Shown here one piece after another: positions 1 through 10,263 of a stretch of 64,000 bases of DNA; position 1 is the first letter of the stretch; every line of letters begins with the position of its first letter. The stretch lies in assembly GCA_902788805.1 (NCBI GenBank), contig CADALO010000002.1:254349-318348 (forward strand), written 5' to 3'. The DNA comes from an uncultured Bacteroidota bacterium. GTDB taxonomy: Bacteria > Bacteroidota > Bacteroidia > Bacteroidales > P3. The notes under the pieces were generated by a model, which saw only the letters and a program-made list of their open reading frames with translations, was not told where the DNA came from and ran no database searches. The translations under genes and the position numbers were made by a program.

Positions 1-3000
1 ACCATCGGTCACGCCGATGGTGGCGACACCATCTGGGGCAACGTCTATGGCGGCGGTAATATGGGTAGTGTCTATGGTGCTGCCGACGTCATTGTCAGCG
101 GCAGCCCCATCATCTATGGCAACGTCTATGGCGGCAACGACAAGACCGGTCGCGTCTACAGCCCGCTGCGCGGACTTGCTTTGACCGAGATCCACAACAG
201 CTCGTCGCTGGCACAGGCCTCTGCATTGCGCAGCGAATACCCCGGCCTTCCTGTCGACATTACACAGAACCAGCCCTTGGCTCTTAACGAACAGAATGCA
301 GCCACCTACACCCTCATCAAAGATACTCCCAAAATCTACGGCTCCGTCTTCGGTGGTGGCAATGGTGACTATGAATACGTAAATACTTATAGTGACAAGG
401 CGGCTGCCATCACTGCCGGCACCTCTGCCGACCGCGTCGTCATCGACTGCTCGGGAACGGCAAGCGCCGACGAGCGCAGCTCGTTTGTCGACATCAACGT
501 CGATGAGACAGGCTATGTCAACCGCGTCTTCGGTGGCGGTAACAGCCGTACTACCGGTTATGCCCTCAACAACGGCACCCCTGAAGAAGGTTTTAGCTAT
601 GTCTTCCTCAACAGCACTGCCGCTCCGGCCAACGATGAGAACCACGTCAATGTCGGCACCATCTTCGGCGGCAACAACAACGTGGAGATGAACAAGGTTC
701 CGCGTATCGTTATGCTGCAGGGCAAGGTGGGCAACGTCTACGGCGGCGGCAATATGGGCGCTATGACCGGCCTCGCCGTTGTCAGTTCGCTGCCCGTCAG
801 CACCTACGTCGCCACCCCGAGCCCGAATGTTGTCGTGACCGAGAACATCTATGGCGGCTGCAACGTCGCCGATGTGGAGAACGACACTTACGTCAAGGTT
901 ACCCAGGGCAAGATTCGCGGCAACGTGTTCGGCGGCAACGACCTCTCCGGTACGGTGGGCATCTCGCACGTCATCATCGACGGTAAAGTCAGCGGCAACC
1001 TTGCCATCAGCGGCAACGTCTATGGCGGTGGCAACGGCGACTATGCATTATACACACAGCAGGTCGATGGCAATGGCGCCTATTATACCAAGACTGATGC
1101 CTCGACGGTTCACGCTTATAATGATGCGGCAGCTGCAGAAGGCGCTTCTGCCGGCGTTGCAGGCAAATACTGCACCAGTCATTTTACCTTCTTTGATCTT
1201 GACGGCCGTCCCTACGTCGACAGCGCTTCTGTGGTGCTGAACGGCGAGTTCACGATGACCGGCAACGTCTATGGCGGCGGCATCAGCGGTGACTGCCGCA
1301 AGACCAATGTGCTGGTCGATGCCGAAAACGGTACTTTCAACGGAATGATATTCGGTGCAGGCCGTGGTCGCGTCGACAATATGGGCCTGCGCATTGACGG
1401 TACTTGCAAGGAACTCTATATTGGTGTGGCCCAGGATGCCAACGGCGACGGTATCACCGACCGAGACGGCTCTGGCAACATCATCTTCGGCACCGGTAAC
1501 GCTATGGGTAACGTGCTCGACACCGCGTGGCTCACTGTGCGCCGCTTTAAAGCTATGGGCGGCCGCAGCGCAATGTTCGGCGGTGGCCAGAGCGGTAACG
1601 TGGGTACCACGGTGGTCAACTACGAGTCTACCGCTGTCAACCCCATCAAGGCTCTCTACCTTGGCTGCTTGGCATCGAATGTCACCAATGCTGCCACCGG
1701 CATCATCAACGCCACCGAGACCCCCTCGCACGGCGAAGCGATTATCGACACAATCTATGGAGGCAACGACTTCACCGGTCGTGTTGAGCGCACCGAGCTG
1801 ACAATCAACTCGGGTGTCTTCACCCACGTCTTCGGTGCCGGCAACGGCGACTATGACTATGACCAGTGGATTGTCAACCGCACCGAACTTGCTGACGACG
1901 CTTCAACATTGGCTCTTGCCCATTGCGCTGACACGGTTCCCTATACTATGGATGTGGTCGTCAACATCAACGGCGGCAACTTCCTCAACACCGTCTATGG
2001 CGGTGGCAATATGGGTCTGGTTGGCGACCGTGATATGGCTGCTGCCAATATGACCAGTGCCAATGCCGACCGCGCCGACTATATAGGTACTATTACTATG
2101 AATGTCCACGGCGGCGAGTTCCATCGCCACCTCTTCACCGGTGCCCGTGGCAAGGCCGATATGGAAGGCAGCCGCTTCTTTAATTATACGTCCAATGGTG
2201 TCGATGGACAGGAGCTTGGCAAGCAGCTTGCCTACGCACAGAAGATATTGAATATGGACGGCGGTCACGTGATGTTCAGCGTCTATGGCGGTAGCGAGGC
2301 TGTCGACGACGGCTTCCCCTACGAGTGCAGAGGTGCAGAGAACTATGCTGCCAATCCTCTTGTGAACACTACCCTGCGTCCTTCGACCATTATGAACATC
2401 ACCGGCGGCCGTATCGAGAAGAGCGTCTACGGCGGTGGCTATCAGGGTAACATCTACGGCTCGGTCTATGTCAACGTTGGTATCGATGCCGTTCGCGACT
2501 GCCCGGCTTGGACCAAGACCTTCGGCAACTTCAATGTGGCTGCCTACAAGCCCAACCTGCTTGACCACAGCGGTTATACCGTACACAATACCCTCAGCGG
2601 CAAGACCGTGGAGCCGGTCACTACCAGCAACATCCCCGGCAATGTCACGCTGAAGAAAGGCGTCGTCAACCTTGAGGCGTCGGTATACAATGCCAGCGAC
2701 TGGGGCGAGGCAGGTGCCAATGCCTACTTCCTCACCCGCGGTGTCTTTGGCGGTGTCACCAATGTATTGATAGACGGTAAGGGCTACTATACGTCGCTCA
2801 CCAACCCCTTCGATGTAGACCTGCCTGAAATGACTATTGCCTACAGCGTCATCGGTGCCGGTACATCGACCGAGGGCGGCGACGTGAACCGTCTCGTCAC
2901 CATCAGACACTATGGCGACTATGCCTGCCCCGAACCTTCGAGAACACTCTTCTCTATCCAGCGTGCCGACAAGGTGATACTCGACAGCGTCTTCATCACC

Positions 3001-6000
3001 CTCCACGGTGAGCAGGATGCATTCTCGGCCTACGCTTCGCCGAGCTACAGTTTCTGCCGTATCGACACCCTGATTTTCCGTGTCGATAATATAGTAATGA
3101 TTGAGTCGCCTGCCATTTATGTTGGCAACTGGGTCAGCCTGAAGACCGACGAGGTATATGATATTTTCAATACAGCACATCAGTATGACAATGCAGAGGT
3201 GGAGAATCCTACCGACGACACCGACCCATACCACCCTGTAGTCAGCACAACACCCAATGACTTCTTGGACAACCTGTATGGTAGACCTGGAACTGGACAA
3301 ACTTGTAATGACGTATCGTGTGATAATCTTGGTGTCTGTGAGCGACTGCCATCCGAGCGTGGACAGGATGGTCACGCCGCTGCCCGCAACGTGCTGATGA
3401 TGCGTAACGGTTCGTATGTCAGAGTGTCGCCCTTTGTGGATAACATAGACAACAGTACGTCGACTGCCGGTCACGACGGTCTTGACGACCCGAACCACGC
3501 TTTCGGCCACGTGCTGGGTTGGATGTATCTGCTTGCCCAGGACCAGACGATGTCGTATGTCTATGCCGACGTCAAGCGCGCTGCCCAGAACATCAACGAG
3601 ACCGACGGTGGCTTTGTGTCGACCTGCTACTGCGAAAACAAGAATGGCACTTATACAGATGAGCTCGACTATACCAATGTGACCATTCCTGGCGAGAGCC
3701 ACTATCGTTCGTGGAAAATCGGTACCAACCAGGGCTCGCGCGTGCGCCACATTACCCTTGTTGCCAACGCCAACCCCGACGGAACTCTGAACTATAATTT
3801 GCCGGGTGGTAATTATGACCTCTATGTTAAAGACGTGCCTAGCGAAAACCAGGTGTCGATTGATGCTGCTACCGGCTACGCCTATGCCACGACAACGCTT
3901 GAGTTGCCCCCTGCTGACGGCGGTAGCTTCTATGTCATCAACTCGGTGCTTATCGACCAGGATAACGGCGGTCAGTTGAAACTGGTTGACCAGGCTTATG
4001 AAAAGAAGGACAATATCTTCTTCCTGCCTGATGCCAGTGCAGATAATCTCCTTCCTTCCATCGCCGCTGCACCCGACTATACCTTTGGTCTTGCTTTCGC
4101 AAGCAATGAGAACTTCGAGAGCGGATGCTGGAATTTAAATAACCCGGGGTTCGACAACATCTCTACTGAAACTTTCAGTCGCAGCTTGGTTGACGGCACC
4201 ACCCACGATCGCTATAGCTGCTGGAAGCACTCAGTCATTTCGGGTAACCAGTACATCACCAACCAGGGTGGCTATATCTCGAATGCCATCGTATCTGGTG
4301 CTGTGGGTGCCATCCCGACAATGCAGTTTACGCTTACCTACAACAAGAACATCAGTACCACTATTACGCGCGACGTTATATTCACGATGTACGAGTTTGA
4401 TGCCCAAGGCCATTTCGTTGGTCCTGTCGAGGTTACTGTCACCATCTCGACGGTCATCAAGGACTTTAACGACCTCGAGGCTCCTGTGCTGGCAATGTTC
4501 AACGAAGGTACCACCGACGAGTATGTGCGCAAGATTACTATCCCCGCCTCGTTCCAGCAGCGCGACATATATATTACCGGTGTGGAATGGCTGAAGGATA
4601 GCCTTTCGCATTACTCTGTCGAGGAAAATGGTGTTCAAGTAGACCATACTGTATATAATGATTCGAAAAAGGTAAACTGGTTTAATTTGGAAGCATATAA
4701 TGGTACAGCACCTAATAACAACAACCATTTCTCGGTGATTCTCAAACCTACCGAGAGCGCTTCGGAGAACATCAACAACACCCTTGGATGGTATCATATC
4801 AACAAACGCGAAGGCATCGATGTGTATCAGATGGCTAAAGCTGACTATGAGGAGGCCAATCTCGGTCAAAGTTTTGATGCCATCGTCCGTGACGGAAAGC
4901 CCGTAAGCCAAGAATACAATTCGCAGTTCTACAATTCACTGATGGATGATGAAGGCAAAGGTATTTGGGTCGGCACCCTCGACGGTCGTTCGACGGCATC
5001 GATCGACGTAAGCCTCAAATTCAATGGTCTCTACTACTATCATCCCCAGTTCCAGCCTCCGTTGGCTTGGGTGCGCCTCAAGTGCAAATATTACAATACC
5101 AAGACCACAACGCCGGCCGACAATGAGTTCTATATTTATGTAAAGATACGTACACGACTGCAGGGCGACACCATCTATATGGCTCCTGGCAAGACGCTGA
5201 CCCGCACGGCAGTGTCGCCTTCAGGCACCAAAGTCTTGAAGATGCACGCATACGGTTATGGCTATGTAGAGGGTACCAGCCCTGATAATTTTGAACCTGA
5301 TGCCAATGCTGTGCCCAACTATACGAACATTGAAGTTGAAGCAGGAGATAAAATCAAGAACAACCCGAACAACTATCTGCAGAGCTTCAATCAGGTGATG
5401 AGGATTTATCAGGAGGGTGATGTAATCGATATTATGGAGACAATACCGATTGACAACGGCGAGCTGCCGACGACGGTGATGGGCGATGACTATAGTATCA
5501 TCCAGATTATCCGCTATTCGGGCAGCCACTATAAATTCCCGACGATGGCGTGCGCCAACTACAATCCTCTGCTTGAGATTAAAGGCGACGGCCACTTGAC
5601 AATGCGCAATGTATGGTTCAACGGCAGTGGATGTACTCGTACGAAACCGCCCAAGACCCCTTCCGCATCTTGCGTAAACAGTACCACTGTTGGAACACAC
5701 GTATACTGTGAAGATTATCCTCGTGTCCAGGAAACGCTTTTTGCCAATGCACCTATGGTTTATTGCCACGAGCGCGGCGAGGCAAACTTTACAAAGAACG
5801 TTATCTTCTCCAACAACTTCAACAGGACCAATACGTCTACTGACCCCGACTCTATCTGCGGTGGCGCTATAGCGGTGGTCAATGACAATCCTATTGTTAA
5901 TGGCGTCCGTACCGGTGAGCCTCCTATGGTAACCCTCGGCGATATGGGACACATCTACGACAACCTTGTTATTGACTGGGATGCTGCCGGTGCCACTACC

Positions 6001-9000
6001 GATATGTTGCCGCATAACTATGGTGGCGGTGTCTATGTCGACAATGGTCAGCTTATGCTTGGCGGTGGCGATGCTGCCGATGTCAATATCAACCGTAACT
6101 TCTACCTTAAGACCTCAGATCCTCAGGTAGGTATCAAGACAAAGGTAGCACATATGTTCGGTGAAAATGAAACAGACATACCTATTTCGTTCGACGTCTA
6201 TTATCTGGATACGCTGAACAACGCACCCTACTACTCGCTGAGCAATGTCTACCTGACTCGTAAACCTTATATGTGCGACAATACTGATGACGAAGTGAAT
6301 AATCCGATTTCGTTGGCTCGTCGTGACGCTCAGAGCGACGTGGTCTACTTCCTCAGCACACTGAAACCCGAGTCGCGTATCGGTATCAGCAAGTGGTTCC
6401 CCGGCTATCGCTACACCAATAGCCGTACTGAGGGCGTCCACTTCCTCAATGAGGAGAATCCGCGCGACACTGTGTCTATTGCACGTATCGGCCGTGGCAA
6501 GGCTAACACTGCCTTGGTGGACAACAACTACAACGCTAAGATATTCTTTAACGACTCGGCATACTATTCGATTGGAACCCGTAGCCTTAATCACGAGGCA
6601 GACAACTCGGCAGAGCCGCCTTCGTTCACTAACAGCTATCCTGCTGTGACCTATACCGGCGACACGACGGCATATCCAGATTACAACGACAAGGTGTTCA
6701 TCTTCCGCCACACCTCGTTGTCACCCTACAATATCTATTTCCAGCGCTGCGGCTCGTTCGGCAAGGGCGTAAGACAGGAACTTGAGACCGACGCCTGCTT
6801 CGCCAACGCTCAGGGTATGCAATTCAACAAATATGTGTATGGCGACAGCATTTCGTACCACTGGAACAGCAACGCAACCTGTGCACTTGCTATGGATACC
6901 CTGCAGTTCCGTGTCGGTGGCGGCTTCTTCCCCTACACCTACAAGTGGTATGATGTCAGCGACACCGTTGCAGGTGTTGTCGACCGCAGAGACCTGCACT
7001 CACGTACCACCACTGGTTCCAATGCTATTGCACGCTACGGTACTGCCAACGACGAGTATGCACAGCTGCGCCGCAAGGCTGAGTTCGACACATTGGTGTT
7101 CCGTCTGGAGGTTATGACCAGCAACAACCGCCACAACTATGCCTTCGAGGTGACTGCCACCGACTTGACCGGCAACTGCCCCGTGACACAGGATGTCAAG
7201 GTCCGTGCCGTCAAGATTGCCGATGACCACCACCACCACGGTGAGTTCATATACGACTACGCCAACTTCTTGCTGCACCGCAAACGCGGAGCCATCTCTG
7301 GATCTGACACAAATGCTCAGAGAGCTCAGGAACTCTTCTATCGTATCAAGTCGCCCGGAGTGGACAGCAGCAGCTTCCACGACCGCGCCGTAGTCGATGA
7401 CCACGGCAATGTCATTGGCGGTATACCGCAGCACCACGTTGGCGAAGATGCCGAACATCCCGAACTGGGTGGTATCCGTCGTGCATCCTACACTCACCAC
7501 TCCGGAGCCCACAATGATCCGCTTACGGCTGAGGATTTCGACGGCCTTCCCTACAAAGGCGATGGCACCGACGCTATCGGCGATATGACACCGCGTTATC
7601 TGCGTATATTCCAGTCCTTCCACGTCAAGCCCTCCATCTATCCTGTGGCTGCACGTGGCTCGATTAGAATCACCGACATTAATGACAATTTGCTTGACGA
7701 CTTGACAAGTGAAGAGATGAGCAATGACAGGTACCATCCCGCATTCGAAGTCTGCCCCGGTGAGGTGTTGCACTTGACCCCCACGGTCGGTTCGAACTGG
7801 GAGTTCATTGGATGGGACTACGACCCGTCGTCGCCCGAGGCTGCCAACTTCGTGGTAGGTACATCTTCAGAGGTCAACAACCCGATTATCTTCTACGTGC
7901 CGGGCGACTACTGGTGGCAGCACGTCACTTCGTTTGTCAATGATGATGTCGATGGCGATGAGCATACTGCTACGCTGAAGGACTATGACCTCGACTATTA
8001 TGGCAATGTGACTATCAAGACAGAGAAGGGTCTTGCTTGGCTGATCAGTACCGTCAACGGCTACAACAGCCAGAATGCTCAGACATTCCACTTCAATACC
8101 ATCACTCTTGATCCTACCGACGGTACGCCGTTCGATATGTCAGCCCACAAGTGGACGCCGCTTGGTAACGCCAACAACCCGTTCGAAGGTGTCTTTGACG
8201 GCAACGGCAAGCACGTCACCAACATCCTTCTCAATGAGACCACTCTCCCGCTTGTCGGTATGTTCGGTCAGACGAGGGGTGCCACCATCAAGAACTTCAT
8301 TGTCGACTCCACTATGGTCCGCGGTAACACCTACGTCTCGGCTATTGTCGGCGAGGCAACAGAGAACACCCTCGTCAAGGATGTCACCATTCAGCGAGGC
8401 GCCATCTTCGGCGAATACACCATTGGCGGTTTCATCTCGCATATGGTCAACTCGTCTCTGATTGGCTGTAAGCTGAGTTTGGTGGAAGGTACTGGCGGAG
8501 CAGGTAAGATTGGTGCTTTCGGTAACGCCATCTATGCCGGTGGCTTCCTCGGCCTCCTCGAAGGTGTTGACACCGTAAGGAACAACAGTGCTCAGAACCT
8601 CGGTTATATCGACATCTCGAAACTGTCGGCCCTCTACGTCGGTGCTATTATCGGCTACAGCAAGGGTGCCGTTGTGATGAACAAGTCCAACAACAGAACT
8701 ATCTTCAACAACAACTACGCACGCCTTGTCTCTTCCAGCACATCGCAGCGCGTGGGCGGTCTCATCGGCTATGCCAAGGATATAGAGATGAACAACAACT
8801 ATGTCTACGGTATTGCCGACTACGACAAGAACAATGGTTTTGTCGGCGGTATTGCCGGCTTCATCGACGACAACGTCCGTATCAGCAACTGCTACTATGT
8901 CGACGGTATGGCAGAGAATATGGTGGGCTTCAATTTAGGTACAGCTCCGCAGAAGTCGACCACATTCAAGGGTAGGGGCAACAATGTACTGCTCACCGAA

Positions 9001-9753
9001 CGTGTGGACGGCTACTCTAATCTGACCCGAGCCCTCAACGCTTGGGTTCGCGACAACGACTCGACAGGTATCTACTACACCTGGCGCAGCGACCTCGAAA
9101 ACGTCAACAGCGGCTACCCGGTCTTCGGCGAGCCCGACCTCATCCCCGTCAACGACACCCTCATCACCTCGTCGTGCGAGAACTTCGAGTTCGACGGCCT
9201 CACCTTCGACCAGTCGGGCACCTATATCTTCCATATAGTTGACAGTAACGACTTTGTCGACAGCACCCTCACCCTGATGCTCACCATCAACTATGGCGAC
9301 ACCACACAGGTTAGCGACACCGTCAACTTGGGTGAAGGCTATGAGGGTCACGGCTTCAGCCTGACAGCCGACCAGCTGCGCACCCTGAGCCAAGACAGTC
9401 GTGTCAGAGATGTCTACACCCTCCATTTCATTGACAGCCTGCAGAATGCCAACGGCTGCGACTCGTTAGTGGTGCTGACGCTCTATGTCGTCAACAGCGG
9501 CGTTGATGTCACCGAGGTACAGAAACTCGTGGACGTCAAAGTATATCCCAACCCGACGCGTGGCATCGTCAACGTCGAAGGCAGCGACCTGCAAAGCATC
9601 GAGGTCTACGACAATGTCAGCCGCCGCGTACTCTCCAAGAAGGTGGAAGGCGACAAGACAATCTTCGACCTCAACGACCAGGCAGCCGGTGCATACTATG
9701 TCCGCATACGTACCGCCAACGGCACGGTTGTGAAGAAAGTAATCAAGAAGTAA
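1..9753 (+). CDS. Giant YGGGN-repeat surface protein with T9SS sorting domain (5' partial)
   Basis: The frame is open from base 1, so the start lies outside the window; 3250 residues are visible. Residues 1 to about 950 carry some 18 repeats of the form G-N-V-Y/F-G-G-G-N, roughly every 40-60 residues, which suggests a repetitive beta-solenoid. A beta-helix-like stretch with YGGGVYVDNG lies near residue 2005 and a DHHHHG cluster near 2410. A GLUG-type region (FDGNGKHVTNI) follows at about 2715-2960. The last 75 residues begin VYPNPTRG and end in a basic VVKKVIKK tail, the layout of a type A T9SS C-terminal sorting domain. I infer export by the SprA translocon and attachment at the cell surface, probably as an adhesin; the ligand is unknown. 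Minus-strand open frames inside it are shadows. Confidence 0.85.
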   Translation, partial: TIGHADGGDTIWGNVYGGGNMGSVYGAADVIVSGSPIIYGNVYGGNDKTGRVYSPLRGLALTEIHNSSSLAQASALRSEYPGLPVDITQNQPLALNEQNAATYTLIKDTPKIYGSVFGGGNGDYEYVNTYSDKAAAITAGTSADRVVIDCSGTASADERSSFVDINVDETGYVNRVFGGGNSRTTGYALNNGTPEEGFSYVFLNSTAAPANDENHVNVGTIFGGNNNVEMNKVPRIVMLQGKVGNVYGGGNMGAMTGLAVVSSLPVSTYVATPSPNVVVTENIYGGCNVADVENDTYVKVTQGKIRGNVFGGNDLSGTVGISHVIIDGKVSGNLAISGNVYGGGNGDYALYTQQVDGNGAYYTKTDASTVHAYNDAAAAEGASAGVAGKYCTSHFTFFDLDGRPYVDSASVVLNGEFTMTGNVYGGGISGDCRKTNVLVDAENGTFNGMIFGAGRGRVDNMGLRIDGTCKELYIGVAQDANGDGITDRDGSGNIIFGTGNAMGNVLDTAWLTVRRFKAMGGRSAMFGGGQSGNVGTTVVNYESTAVNPIKALYLGCLASNVTNAATGIINATETPSHGEAIIDTIYGGNDFTGRVERTELTINSGVFTHVFGAGNGDYDYDQWIVNRTELADDASTLALAHCADTVPYTMDVVVNINGGNFLNTVYGGGNMGLVGDRDMAAANMTSANADRADYIGTITMNVHGGEFHRHLFTGARGKADMEGSRFFNYTSNGVDGQELGKQLAYAQKILNMDGGHVMFSVYGGSEAVDDGFPYECRGAENYAANPLVNTTLRPSTIMNITGGRIEKSVYGGGYQGNIYGSVYVNVGIDAVRDCPAWTKTFGNFNVAAYKPNLLDHSGYTVHNTLSGKTVEPVTTSNIPGNVTLKKGVVNLEASVYNASDWGEAGANAYFLTRGVFGGVTNVLIDGKGYYTSLTNPFDVDLPEMTIAYSVIGAGTSTEGGDVNRLVTIRHYGDYACPEPSRTLFSIQRADKVILDSVFITLHGEQDAFSAYASPSYSFCRIDTLIFRVDNIVMIESPAIYVGNWVSLKTDEVYDIFNTAHQYDNAEVENPTDDTDPYHPVVSTTPNDFLDNLYGRPGTGQTCNDVSCDNLGVCERLPSERGQDGHAAARNVLMMRNGSYVRVSPFVDNIDNSTSTAGHDGLDDPNHAFGHVLGWMYLLAQDQTMSYVYADVKRAAQNINETDGGFVSTCYCENKNGTYTDELDYTNVTIPGESHYRSWKIGTNQGSRVRHITLVANANPDGTLNYNLPGGNYDLYVKDVPSENQVSIDAATGYAYATTTLELPPADGGSFYVINSVLIDQDNGGQLKLVDQAYEKKDNIFFLPDASADNLLPSIAAAPDYTFGLAFASNENFESGCWNLNNPGFDNISTETFSRSLVDGTTHDRYSCWKHSVISGNQYITNQGGYISNAIVSGAVGAIPTMQFTLTYNKNISTTITRDVIFTMYEFDAQGHFVGPVEVTVTISTVIKDFNDLEAPVLAMFNEGTTDEYVRKITIPASFQQRDIYITGVEWLKDSLSHYSVEENGVQVDHTVYNDSKKVNWFNLEAYNGTAPNNNNHFSVILKPTESASENINNTLGWYHINKREGIDVYQMAKADYEEANLGQSFDAIVRDGKPVSQEYNSQFYNSLMDDEGKGIWVGTLDGRSTASIDVSLKFNGLYYYHPQFQPPLAWVRLKCKYYNTKTTTPADNEFYIYVKIRTRLQGDTIYMAPGKTLTRTAVSPSGTKVLKMHAYGYGYVEGTSPDNFEPDANAVPNYTNIEVEAGDKIKNNPNNYLQSFNQVMRIYQEGDVIDIMETIPIDNGELPTTVMGDDYSIIQIIRYSGSHYKFPTMACANYNPLLEIKGDGHLTMRNVWFNGSGCTRTKPPKTPSASCVNSTTVGTHVYCEDYPRVQETLFANAPMVYCHERGEANFTKNVIFSNNFNRTNTSTDPDSICGGAIAVVNDNPIVNGVRTGEPPMVTLGDMGHIYDNLVIDWDAAGATTDMLPHNYGGGVYVDNGQLMLGGGDAADVNINRNFYLKTSDPQVGIKTKVAHMFGENETDIPISFDVYYLDTLNNAPYYSLSNVYLTRKPYMCDNTDDEVNNPISLARRDAQSDVVYFLSTLKPESRIGISKWFPGYRYTNSRTEGVHFLNEENPRDTVSIARIGRGKANTALVDNNYNAKIFFNDSAYYSIGTRSLNHEADNSAEPPSFTNSYPAVTYTGDTTAYPDYNDKVFIFRHTSLSPYNIYFQRCGSFGKGVRQELETDACFANAQGMQFNKYVYGDSISYHWNSNATCALAMDTLQFRVGGGFFPYTYKWYDVSDTVAGVVDRRDLHSRTTTGSNAIARYGTANDEYAQLRRKAEFDTLVFRLEVMTSNNRHNYAFEVTATDLTGNCPVTQDVKVRAVKIADDHHHHGEFIYDYANFLLHRKRGAISGSDTNAQRAQELFYRIKSPGVDSSSFHDRAVVDDHGNVIGGIPQHHVGEDAEHPELGGIRRASYTHHSGAHNDPLTAEDFDGLPYKGDGTDAIGDMTPRYLRIFQSFHVKPSIYPVAARGSIRITDINDNLLDDLTSEEMSNDRYHPAFEVCPGEVLHLTPTVGSNWEFIGWDYDPSSPEAANFVVGTSSEVNNPIIFYVPGDYWWQHVTSFVNDDVDGDEHTATLKDYDLDYYGNVTIKTEKGLAWLISTVNGYNSQNAQTFHFNTITLDPTDGTPFDMSAHKWTPLGNANNPFEGVFDGNGKHVTNILLNETTLPLVGMFGQTRGATIKNFIVDSTMVRGNTYVSAIVGEATENTLVKDVTIQRGAIFGEYTIGGFISHMVNSSLIGCKLSLVEGTGGAGKIGAFGNAIYAGGFLGLLEGVDTVRNNSAQNLGYIDISKLSALYVGAIIGYSKGAVVMNKSNNRTIFNNNYARLVSSSTSQRVGGLIGYAKDIEMNNNYVYGIADYDKNNGFVGGIAGFIDDNVRISNCYYVDGMAENMVGFNLGTAPQKSTTFKGRGNNVLLTERVDGYSNLTRALNAWVRDNDSTGIYYTWRSDLENVNSGYPVFGEPDLIPVNDTLITSSCENFEFDGLTFDQSGTYIFHIVDSNDFVDSTLTLMLTINYGDTTQVSDTVNLGEGYEGHGFSLTADQLRTLSQDSRVRDVYTLHFIDSLQNANGCDSLVVLTLYVVNSGVDVTEVQKLVDVKVYPNPTRGIVNVEGSDLQSIEVYDNVSRRVLSKKVEGDKTIFDLNDQAAGAYYVRIRTANGTVVKKVIKK

Positions 9754-9754
9754 C

Positions 9755-9826
9755 GAAGACGAAGACGAAGACGAAGACGAAGACGAAAACGAAGACGAAA
9801 ACGAAGACGAAAACGAAGACGAAAAC
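9755..9826 (+). repeat. Hexanucleotide tandem repeat, 12 units
   Basis: Twelve perfect six-base units follow the stop of the giant gene directly: GAAGAC five times, then GAAAAC and GAAGAC alternating. In the frame of the next gene they read Glu-Asp/Glu-Asn without a stop and run into three AAT codons just before its ATG. No ATG lies inside the tract. Confidence 0.95.
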
Positions 9827-9835
9827 AATAATAAT

Positions 9836-10024
9836 ATGAAACCTGACGACGATAAACTCTGCAAAGATGAAACCTGCGATGAGAGCATCGAGAAAACCGA
9901 TGCTCCCGTCGAGGACACTATGGACATAAGCGACTATGACGTCGAGATCAGCGAAGAGGACTTCTTCGACGAACTTGACGAAGGTATTGACAATTATTTT
10001 CAGAATCTCAGAAAGAAAAAATGA
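9836..10024 (+). CDS. Small highly acidic protein of unknown function
   Basis: A 62-residue protein dominated by Asp and Glu, with two cysteines near residues 9 and 14 and a basic end (LRKKK). It has no signal peptide or membrane segment. The first ATG in the frame is used as the start. The frame stays open upstream through the GAAGAC repeat, so the repeat would encode an acidic extension if translation began earlier. The stop overlaps the next start in ATGA, which suggests translational coupling. It lies between a T9SS giant protein and a GLUG lipoprotein. I do not recognise the family. Confidence 0.55.
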   Translation: MKPDDDKLCKDETCDESIEKTDAPVEDTMDISDYDVEISEEDFFDELDEGIDNYFQNLRKKK

Positions 10025-10230
10025 AAAGAGTAACCAGTCATATCGAGAAACTACCATACCTGGCTCCCGAGCTTGATATCTACGAGTATGCCGTGGAGCG
10101 TGGCTTTGCCGAGTCGCCCGAAGCGACAACTATGGGCGAGACTTTCAGCGAGATCAACGACCAAACGGAGATAACCCCGGGCGGCGACATCGGTCACGCC
10201 GGTGAAAACTATCACGGCGAGTGGTATTGA
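10021..10230 (+). CDS. Small protein with Y-x-A-P-E and E-R-G-F-A motifs
   Basis: A 69-residue protein that starts inside the previous stop (ATGA). The N-terminal half has KLPYLAPELDIYEYAVERGF. From memory this resembles many short Bacteroidales proteins with Y-x-A-P-E...E-x-G-F-A-x-S. The C-terminal half is polar and rich in Gly, Glu, Asp and Thr, ending GENYHGEWY. There is no classical signal peptide. A conserved-looking head with a variable tail is compatible with a modified-peptide precursor, but no maturase is visible nearby, so the function stays open. It is probably co-transcribed with the upstream acidic gene and perhaps with the lipoprotein 33 bases downstream. Confidence 0.55.
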   Translation: MKRVTSHIEKLPYLAPELDIYEYAVERGFAESPEATTMGETFSEINDQTEITPGGDIGHAGENYHGEWY

Positions 10231-10263
10231 TATTAACCTTAACCTTAACTTTAACGTTAACTG
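10231..10263. repeat. TTAACC-type low-complexity spacer
   Basis: The whole gap before the GLUG lipoprotein is made of variants of TTAACCTTAACTTTAACGTTAA. The reverse complement of nearly the same string appears before the TonB-dependent receptor at about 13819-13840. No clear Shine-Dalgarno sequence is seen. Confidence 0.6.

Noticed and set aside
1903..3750. Long minus-strand open frame of 615 codons inside the giant gene
   Set aside because: It lies wholly opposite a clear repeat protein and shows no domain, and such long antisense frames are common in G/C-rich third-position genes.
9466..10129. Minus-strand frames with poly-Ser and poly-Phe-Val runs
   Set aside because: These are readings of the GAAGAC hexanucleotide repeat on the opposite strand of the giant gene and small genes. 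They have no start context or family features.
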